Assembly: GCA_946887025.1 (NCBI GenBank)
Contig: CAMPJY010000032.1
Span: forward strand, 1-19,695
Length of the DNA: 19,695 nucleotides
Direction: 5' to 3'
Source: an uncultured Salinimicrobium sp.
GTDB lineage: Bacteria; Bacteroidota; Bacteroidia; Flavobacteriales; Flavobacteriaceae
Below are positions 14,913 to 19,695 of the stretch, piece by piece (the first letter of the stretch is position 1; each line of letters begins with the position of its first letter). The notes beneath the pieces were generated by a model. It was not told the origin of the DNA. It made no database searches and saw nothing but the letters and a program-made list of their open reading frames with translations. The position numbers and the translations under genes are program-made.

Positions 14913-15458
14913 CTAGTATTCCAGTTTTAAAAAAGCCTTAGACTTCAGTTGCAGTTGCCCTCCCGGATCATTGGCACCAGAAAACATCTCGAGTTCCACG
15001 CGCATCTTTATAGACTGCTTGAAATCCTCGAGGTCTTCCCCCTGAATAATTTCCGTGTAATTCACCACTCCCGGCTCTTCAGGGCTGCCGCCCGGAATAG
15101 TAAAACTGATACGGTATTGCTCCCTGTCATTCTCAGAAAGAAAAATGAGCTCACTCCTGATGGGACTGGTAAAGGAATTGTAATAGACAAAGTTAAGGTC
15201 TGCCCTCACCAGACCATCCTGTATATAATCATCATCCAGAAATTCCAGCCTTACCACATCTCCCGCCATTTTTGGGCCGGTAGTGTTTGCAGGAGTAAAT
15301 TCTTCAAGATCTAAGGTGAAGTAAACGAGGTCTATGGCAGCGGTGGGTGGGATGACAATTTCATTCGCCTGCTCCAGATCAATATCCTTGACGCAGGAGG
15401 TGCCAAGTAGCATTACGGATATCAGGGCATAGGTATAAATTGTCTTCAGCGTAGGCAT
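14913..15458 (-). CDS. Small lipoprotein of unknown function, first gene of the DUF5723 module
   Basis: 181 residues with a lipoprotein signal: hydrophobic 'YALISVMLLG' followed by lipobox 'GTSC', acylated Cys at residue 22, then VKDID. The mature part is beta-rich and acidic ('VRLEFLDDDYIQDG', 'LIFLSENDREQYRISFTIPG', 'KMRVELEMFSG') and looks like an Ig-like or beta-sandwich fold, but I cannot name the family. The 47-bp gap to the upstream nucleotidase gene is the largest within this part of the run, so an extra promoter there is possible, though I see no clear box. With the next two genes it encodes a lipoprotein, a barrel and a secreted protein, a composition that suggests an envelope complex. 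Confidence 0.88.
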   Translation of the reverse strand: MPTLKTIYTYALISVMLLGTSCVKDIDLEQANEIVIPPTAAIDLVYFTLDLEEFTPANTTGPKMAGDVVRLEFLDDDYIQDGLVRADLNFVYYNSFTSPIRSELIFLSENDREQYRISFTIPGGSPEEPGVVNYTEIIQGEDLEDFKQSIKMRVELEMFSGANDPGGQLQLKSKAFLKLEY

Positions 15459-15505
15459 GGTTCATCAGCATTAACAAAAACAACGGGAACCTACTGCGAA
15501 TATTG

Positions 15506-16195
15506 CTACAGGTAAACCGCTATTTCTTTCATCTTAAGCACCTGGGGGCAATCCAAGGTGCAGGTTTCTCCATAATAATTATAAAGGATGGCGCGCATCC
15601 CGATTTCCCGTGCCCCCAGGATATCGGCTTCCACGTTGTCCCCTATCATTACACTCTCGGCTACTGTAGCCCCGGCATCCTCCAGGGCCTTCAGGAAAAT
15701 AAATTTATCCGGTTTCTTTACCCCGGCGTCTTCTGAAGTGGTGATGGTATCAAAGTAGTCCAGGATCCCCGAATTTTTCATCTTCAGGTGCTGCACCTCC
15801 TTAAAACCATTGGTGATGATGTGTAACTTGTATGTAGGCCTCAGGTATTCCAGCATTTCCACCGCCCCTTCGAGAAGGTGGTTATGCCTTGGGAGATGAT
15901 CTATATAATCAGTAGACAACAGATTGATCTGCTCATCGCTCACCATCAGCTTCAGCAGATCAAAGGTTTCCTTCAGCCGCCCGTACCGCAGTTCTTCCTG
16001 GGAAACCTTATTCTCCCTGTAGAGCTTCCAGTAACTGGCATTAATGGGGGTGTAAACCTCCAAAAACTTTTCCATCTCCACGCTGATCCTGTTCTTCACG
16101 AAGATGGAATTGAAGGCCAGCCCGGAATTCCTGTCGAAATCCCACAAGGTATGGTCCAGGTCAAAGAATATATGTTTTATATCAGGTAATTTCAT
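15506..16195 (-). CDS. yjjG: YjjG family noncanonical pyrimidine nucleotidase (HAD superfamily)
   Basis: 229 residues, the family's usual size. HAD motifs are all visible: motif I 'FFDLDHTLWD' with nucleophile Asp12 and acid/base Asp14, motif II 'IITNG' (Thr128), motif III lysine in 'GVKKPDKF' (Lys160/161) and motif IV 'MIGDNVEADI' (Asp186). The 'DLDHTLWDF' form of motif I and the C1-type helical cap match YjjG-like 5'-nucleotidases, which remove the phosphate from pyrimidine nucleoside monophosphates and help clear noncanonical ones. The exact substrate is an inference; a different small phosphate ester is possible. Its ATG lies inside the end of the deacetylase-like gene (14-bp overlap), indicating co-transcription. 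Confidence 0.9.
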   Translation of the reverse strand: MKLPDIKHIFFDLDHTLWDFDRNSGLAFNSIFVKNRISVEMEKFLEVYTPINASYWKLYRENKVSQEELRYGRLKETFDLLKLMVSDEQINLLSTDYIDHLPRHNHLLEGAVEMLEYLRPTYKLHIITNGFKEVQHLKMKNSGILDYFDTITTSEDAGVKKPDKFIFLKALEDAGATVAESVMIGDNVEADILGAREIGMRAILYNYYGETCTLDCPQVLKMKEIAVYL

Positions 16196-17471
16196 TGATG
16201 TTCTTTAAGATACGATAATTTCTTTTAGCATTGGAATATTCAGAAAAATCTTCATTGGAGAAAATGGAAATTAGAGTGCCATCGACAGCTTTTACCTTCT
16301 GCATGATCTCCCAAACCTTGCCTTCGATCTCGGTTTCCTTTAAAAAACGGGAGGCCCGGTTGTTCAGCGAATATGGAAAAATACGCAGGGGCGTGGTAAC
16401 CTCCAGGTTCAGGTCATAAAACAGGAAAGGGGTACAGGTGCCCGCGCGGAATCCATAAACGTCTGGATACCCCATGGAATAGTCATTTTTGAATTCCAGT
16501 TCTGACATACTCTTGTAACCTTCCGGAAGCATCAGGTTATATTTGTAGTTCAGCACGCTTTCCACCGAACGCTTCAGAATAAATTCCAGCCGCTTTTTCT
16601 CTTTCTTAAGAATTTCTACCTTATTGGTCGCATAAAACCCTGGCTGCAGGCCTACCTCCGCGTAATCGGCCATGGATTTGATCAGGCTCTGGAATTTGAG
16701 CCTGTTGGGGTTGATATTCCTGTCGTAGGTCGAAAATTCGCTGACCTGAAACATAAACTTAAGGGAGATCCTGTGTTTCTTCAGGAATTTGATAATCATC
16801 GAATAATTGTCGAAGGGATCGTGTTTTAAGTTCAGCATTACACGCACCCTGTCAATTACGTATTTCACCCTCAGGTGAATGAGATCGGACAAGAAACCAA
16901 GGACAACCCTGACGATTCCCTTTTTTTTATAACAATAGGCCTCAGTGACAGAAATAATGTTCTGGGTGCGAAAGCTGCGGCCGGGAATTCTATATTCCGG
17001 ATAATGCTGCTGAAGAATGTCCTTGAATTTATAAGCCCACACATCTATTATGGGAATCTCAAGAAAACCCTCCTGAAAAGCCAGGCTTTCTGAGGCGGGA
17101 AAGCGGCCTTCGTAATCTTTTACATGCGGCATATATTCCTCATAGCGGCTGAGGAGATAAAAGGCTGCCGCAAAAATATCATAAGGGAGATGGCAGCCTT
17201 CCGTGAGTGGAAAAAAACAGGGCATTCCCTCCCAATCCATGATCCTTAGGTCCACATCGGAAAGCCCTTGTTCCATTAGCAGGTCCACGCTTTGCACGAA
17301 GAGCTCATTCCCCAGGGCCTGTTTTCCATAGGAAAGTTTGGGTCCGTCATGGGCTACCAGGGTTTCAATTTCGGAAGTGAACTTAATGGGAATGTTCAGG
17401 ATATTCGTGCAGATATGCCTAAAGGAATAGGTAATCCTGGGGGTGATTTTCTGGGTATATATTAAAAGCAT
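16182..17471 (-). CDS. DUF7033/polysaccharide-deacetylase-like protein with degenerate metal site
   Basis: 429 residues, no signal peptide, so probably cytoplasmic. The N-terminal part (about 1-165) matches the conserved region that precedes deacetylase-like domains in Bacteroidota: 'LSYGKQALGNELFVQ', 'LPYDIFAAAFYLLSRYEEY', 'ESLAFQEGFLEIPIIDVWAY'. The C-terminal part resembles a TIM-barrel deacetylase-like fold with 'SMGYPDVYGFRAGTCTPF' (about 332-349). At the place where many relatives carry a His-Asp-x-Asp metal motif before the 'AYxYKxKG' segment, this protein has 'IISVTEAYCYKKKG' (172-185), so the metal ligands seem lost. It may be a non-catalytic or differently acting member. It follows radC by 12 bp and overlaps yjjG by 14 bp. 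The substrate is unknown. Confidence 0.82.
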   Translation of the reverse strand: MLLIYTQKITPRITYSFRHICTNILNIPIKFTSEIETLVAHDGPKLSYGKQALGNELFVQSVDLLMEQGLSDVDLRIMDWEGMPCFFPLTEGCHLPYDIFAAAFYLLSRYEEYMPHVKDYEGRFPASESLAFQEGFLEIPIIDVWAYKFKDILQQHYPEYRIPGRSFRTQNIISVTEAYCYKKKGIVRVVLGFLSDLIHLRVKYVIDRVRVMLNLKHDPFDNYSMIIKFLKKHRISLKFMFQVSEFSTYDRNINPNRLKFQSLIKSMADYAEVGLQPGFYATNKVEILKKEKKRLEFILKRSVESVLNYKYNLMLPEGYKSMSELEFKNDYSMGYPDVYGFRAGTCTPFLFYDLNLEVTTPLRIFPYSLNNRASRFLKETEIEGKVWEIMQKVKAVDGTLISIFSNEDFSEYSNAKRNYRILKNINEIT

Positions 17472-17483
17472 AGCTGCGGCTGG

Positions 17484-18194
17484 TTAGAGTAAACCTTCGT
17501 CTGCAAAGCTAAAATAAGATTTCTCGGTCACAATGAGGTGATCCAGGATTTTAATATCCAGACTTTCTCCCGCTGTTTTCAGTTTTTGTGTCAGTTGTTT
17601 GTCGGCGCTACTGGGATTAAGATTACCCGAGGGATGATTATGGCACAGAATGATGGAGGTAGCTCCGTGCTCCAGAGCCATTTTCAGGGCCAGCCTGACG
17701 TCGACCAGGGTTCCGGTAATCCCTCCCTTACTGAGCTGCGTCCGGTTTATCACCTTATTGGAATTATTCAGGTAGAGGATGTGAAATTCCTCATGGGCCA
17801 GATCCCCTATGACGGGTTGCATGATTTCAAAAACGGAACTGCTGGAGGTGATTTTTTTTCTTTCAAGGGCTTCTTCCGTCCTGCGTCTTCTCCCCAATTC
17901 CATGGCAGCGATGATGGTAACAGCCTTGGCCAATCCTATCCCCTTAAATTTCATCAATTGCGGAATGGAAAGTTTGCCGAGTTCATTCAAACTATGATCG
18001 GAGGTCGCCAATATCTTTTTGCACAGATCGACCGCGCTTTCGTTTCGGCTGCCGGAACCAATCAAAATAGCAATCAGCTCAGCATCACTTAGGGATATTT
18101 TCCCTTTCTGAAGCAGCTTCTCTCTAGGGCGATCGTCCTCGGCCCAGTTTTTAATAGGAAATGGAATTCGCTCTCCTGACTCCATGGGTTTCAT
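17484..18194 (-). CDS. radC: RadC family JAB1/MPN-domain protein
   Basis: 236 residues. An N-terminal helical region with a helix-hairpin-helix-like 'LMKFKGIGLAKAVTI' (about 80-94) is followed by a JAB1/MPN metalloprotease-like domain (about 115-236) with its zinc-binding signature 'HNHPSGNLNPSSAD' (His185, His187, Asp198). The name RadC comes from an early DNA-repair assignment that was later attributed to another gene; the real role of the family is unsettled. The start at 18194 is supported by the promoter box 5 nt upstream; a second ATG at 18185 is a possible alternative. It follows mpl by 46 bp on the same strand and precedes the deacetylase-like gene by 12 bp. Confidence 0.93.
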   Translation of the reverse strand: MKPMESGERIPFPIKNWAEDDRPREKLLQKGKISLSDAELIAILIGSGSRNESAVDLCKKILATSDHSLNELGKLSIPQLMKFKGIGLAKAVTIIAAMELGRRRRTEEALERKKITSSSSVFEIMQPVIGDLAHEEFHILYLNNSNKVINRTQLSKGGITGTLVDVRLALKMALEHGATSIILCHNHPSGNLNPSSADKQLTQKLKTAGESLDIKILDHLIVTEKSYFSFADEGLL

Positions 18195-18199
18195 TTTCT

Positions 18200-18207
18200 T
18201 AAAGATA
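18200..18207 (-). promoter_or_regulatory. -7-type promoter box for radC
   Basis: On the minus strand the sequence is TATCTTTA, identical to the rlmB and mpl boxes, 5 nt before the radC ATG. No -33 TTG is visible at the usual distance. If active, it would let radC and the genes after it be transcribed apart from mpl. Confidence 0.45.
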
Positions 18208-18240
18208 AGAAAATGAGTTATATTAAAGCAGTGAAAACGA

Positions 18241-19596
18241 TTATCCTACCCAATTTTTTATTTCCTCGAAATCCAGACCTCCATAGGTGCCACTGCTCAT
18301 TAATAGCAGCACGGAATTATTGAAATCCTGTTCCTTTAGAAAAGACTGAAATTCCTCGGGCCGCGTATAAATGATCAGGTCCTTCCGCTGGAAAGCTGAA
18401 TAAATCTGTTCAGCCGAAATGGCCTCCAGCTTCTTCTGATCCACTGCCTCCGGGGAATAAAAAACTACGGCCACCTCGGCACTGTCGAGGGCACCGACAT
18501 ACTGGTTCAGGAATTCCGAATTCAGGCTGCTATAGGTATGTAATTCGAGGCAGGCGATCAACTTTCTTTGCGGAAACTGCTCTTTTACAGCTCTTGTGGT
18601 GGCAAGTACTTTGGAAGGGCTGTGGGCAAAATCCTTGAAAACCAGGGTAGATTCTGTCTCTACAATCTTCTCAAGCCTTTTGGAAGCTCCCCTGAAAGAC
18701 GCAATAGCCTCATAAAAATCGTCCTCATCCACACCCATATGCTGGCAGATCCATTTGGCTCCCGCCAGATTCTTCAGATTGTGCTCTCCGAACACCTCGA
18801 TAGGCATTTCTCCCTCTGGGGTTTGAATATAAGTGATCCCATCCGCAACATGGTAAGGCGGCGTATTGTACGGATGTTTCCTTATAGTATTCGTGGTTTC
18901 CTCTGCCAGTTTCTTTAATTCAGGATCATCTTCATTGTATACAAGAATACCTCCCTTGACAATGGAATCGACAAAAATCCTGAATTGGTCGACATAACCT
19001 TTAAAGGTTGGGAACACATTGATATGGTCCCAGGCAATTCCGCTAAGCAGGGCAATATTGGGTTTGTAGAGGTGAAATTTGGGCCTTCTGTCAATCGGCG
19101 AAGACAGATATTCATCTCCCTCCAGCACAATAAAATCATTTTCATCAGTTAGGTGAACCATGTTATAAAAACCCTCCAGTTGGGCTCCCACCATATAATC
19201 CACTTCCTTCTGATGGTATTTCAACACATGCAGAATCATGGAGGTGATGGTCGTTTTTCCATGCGAGCCCCCGATAACAACGCGGGTCTTATTTTTCGAC
19301 TGCTCATAAAGAAATTCAGGGTAGGAAAAAACCTTCAACCCCAGCTCTTTAGCCCTGATCAGCTCCGGGTTATCAGGCTTCGCGTGCATTCCCAGAATAA
19401 TTGCGTCAAGATCTTCATTTATTTTTTCGGGAAACCAGCCAAACTGAGCGGGAAGAAGTCCTTTATTCTTAAGTCGGGTTTTGGAAGGCTCATAGATCAT
19501 ATCGTCACTCCCGGTGACATGATAACCTTTATCATGTAAAGCCAGTGCGAGATTGTGCATGGCACTCCCCCCAATGGCAATAAAATGGATTTGCAT
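18241..19596 (-). CDS. mpl: UDP-N-acetylmuramate:L-alanyl-gamma-D-glutamyl-meso-diaminopimelate ligase (Mpl), Mur ligase family
   Basis: 451 residues, the usual length for Mpl. It is a cytoplasmic ATP-dependent ligase that recycles peptidoglycan by joining the salvaged tripeptide to UDP-MurNAc. The N-terminal Rossmann-like domain opens with 'HFIAIGGSAMHNLALAL'; the central domain has the ATP loop 'GGSHGKTT' (109-116), 'LEGDEY' (158-163) and 'AWDHINVFPT' (188-197); then 'FGEHNLKN' (269-276) and the C-terminal 'FKDFAHSPSKV' (320-330). MurC, the nearest relative, usually has a 'DDYGHHPTE'-like segment there; the 'DFAH' form and 'GGSHGKT' loop favour Mpl. MurC remains the main alternative. It is the first gene of the minus-strand run. 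Confidence 0.9.
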   Translation of the reverse strand: MQIHFIAIGGSAMHNLALALHDKGYHVTGSDDMIYEPSKTRLKNKGLLPAQFGWFPEKINEDLDAIILGMHAKPDNPELIRAKELGLKVFSYPEFLYEQSKNKTRVVIGGSHGKTTITSMILHVLKYHQKEVDYMVGAQLEGFYNMVHLTDENDFIVLEGDEYLSSPIDRRPKFHLYKPNIALLSGIAWDHINVFPTFKGYVDQFRIFVDSIVKGGILVYNEDDPELKKLAEETTNTIRKHPYNTPPYHVADGITYIQTPEGEMPIEVFGEHNLKNLAGAKWICQHMGVDEDDFYEAIASFRGASKRLEKIVETESTLVFKDFAHSPSKVLATTRAVKEQFPQRKLIACLELHTYSSLNSEFLNQYVGALDSAEVAVVFYSPEAVDQKKLEAISAEQIYSAFQRKDLIIYTRPEEFQSFLKEQDFNNSVLLLMSSGTYGGLDFEEIKNWVG

Positions 19597-19613
19597 AATG
19601 CTGAAAATTTAGG

Positions 19614-19621
19614 TAAAGATA
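19614..19621 (-). promoter_or_regulatory. -7-type promoter box for mpl
   Basis: TATCTTTA on the minus strand, 17 nt before the mpl ATG, giving a predicted leader of about a dozen nucleotides. No TTG is seen at the -33 position. Confidence 0.45.
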
Positions 19622-19695
19622 AGGGTTTTTGAATTGAATTTTCGGCCTTTAAATGGTCTGGAATCCTGTAAGAATTTACTCTAGTTAAAAATGAA
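19622..19695. other. Upstream region of mpl at the window edge
   Basis: About 75 bp of A/T-rich DNA. The last five bases are ATGAA after an A-rich stretch, which could be the start of a divergent plus-strand gene, but the window ends there and nothing can be claimed. Confidence 0.3.

Noticed and set aside
17538..18092. 184-codon plus-strand open frame
   Set aside because: It is antisense to radC, whose zinc-binding motif and full length are clear; the antisense product shows no family features.
17484..18194. Defence-island role for radC
   Set aside because: RadC-like genes do occur in anti-restriction and mobile loci, but here it is full length, sits among housekeeping genes and has no mobile or defence neighbours.

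Overview
The window looks like chromosomal DNA of a member of the Bacteroidota, most likely a marine-type Flavobacteriaceae; I cannot name the genus. The evidence is a SusC/SusD pair, an STN-type TonB receptor followed by a DUF4249 lipoprotein, a DUF5723 protein, many lipoproteins and beta-barrels ending in phenylalanine, almost no Shine-Dalgarno sequences, and A/T-rich TATnTTTA boxes just before several start codons that resemble the Bacteroidota -7 element (TAnnTTTG). Base composition and codon use look even throughout. I see no transposase, phage gene, integrase, CRISPR array, tRNA or rRNA.

Layout. (1) 1-2697: the 3' end of a SusC-type outer-membrane transporter and its SusD-like lipoprotein, closed by a strong intrinsic terminator. 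(2) 2698-2995: an A/T-rich non-coding stretch with a 12-bp direct repeat and a 9-bp tandem repeat. (3) 2996-9490: a tight four-gene plus-strand operon of envelope proteins: a small secreted protein of unknown function, an STN + carboxypeptidase-regulatory + TonB-receptor protein, a DUF4249 lipoprotein, and a secreted protein with an MG2-like N-terminus and a barrel-less plug-like segment. (4) 9554-12535: housekeeping genes. rlmB (plus) converges on a rhomboid protease gene (minus), which diverges from rarA (plus). Short repeats fill the gap between rlmB and the rhomboid gene. (5) 12536-12702: a convergent gap packed with related palindromes. (6) 12703-19596: a minus-strand run, read from right to left: mpl, radC, a DUF7033/polysaccharide-deacetylase-like gene, a YjjG-type HAD nucleotidase gene, a small lipoprotein, a DUF5723 beta-barrel protein and a secreted protein. 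The last three are joined end to end and probably form one envelope module.

How the genes work together. Regions 1 and 3 are nutrient-uptake or envelope-handling systems of the SusCD/TonB kind, but no enzyme in the window reveals a substrate. Region 6 starts with peptidoglycan recycling (mpl) and passes through radC and two metabolic or unknown genes into the uncharacterised envelope trio. The genes themselves are mostly ordinary. The parts most worth a second look are the four-gene operon at 2996-9490, the lipoprotein/DUF5723/secreted-protein trio, the deacetylase-like protein that lacks the expected metal-binding motif, and the structured repeats in the two convergent intergenic gaps.
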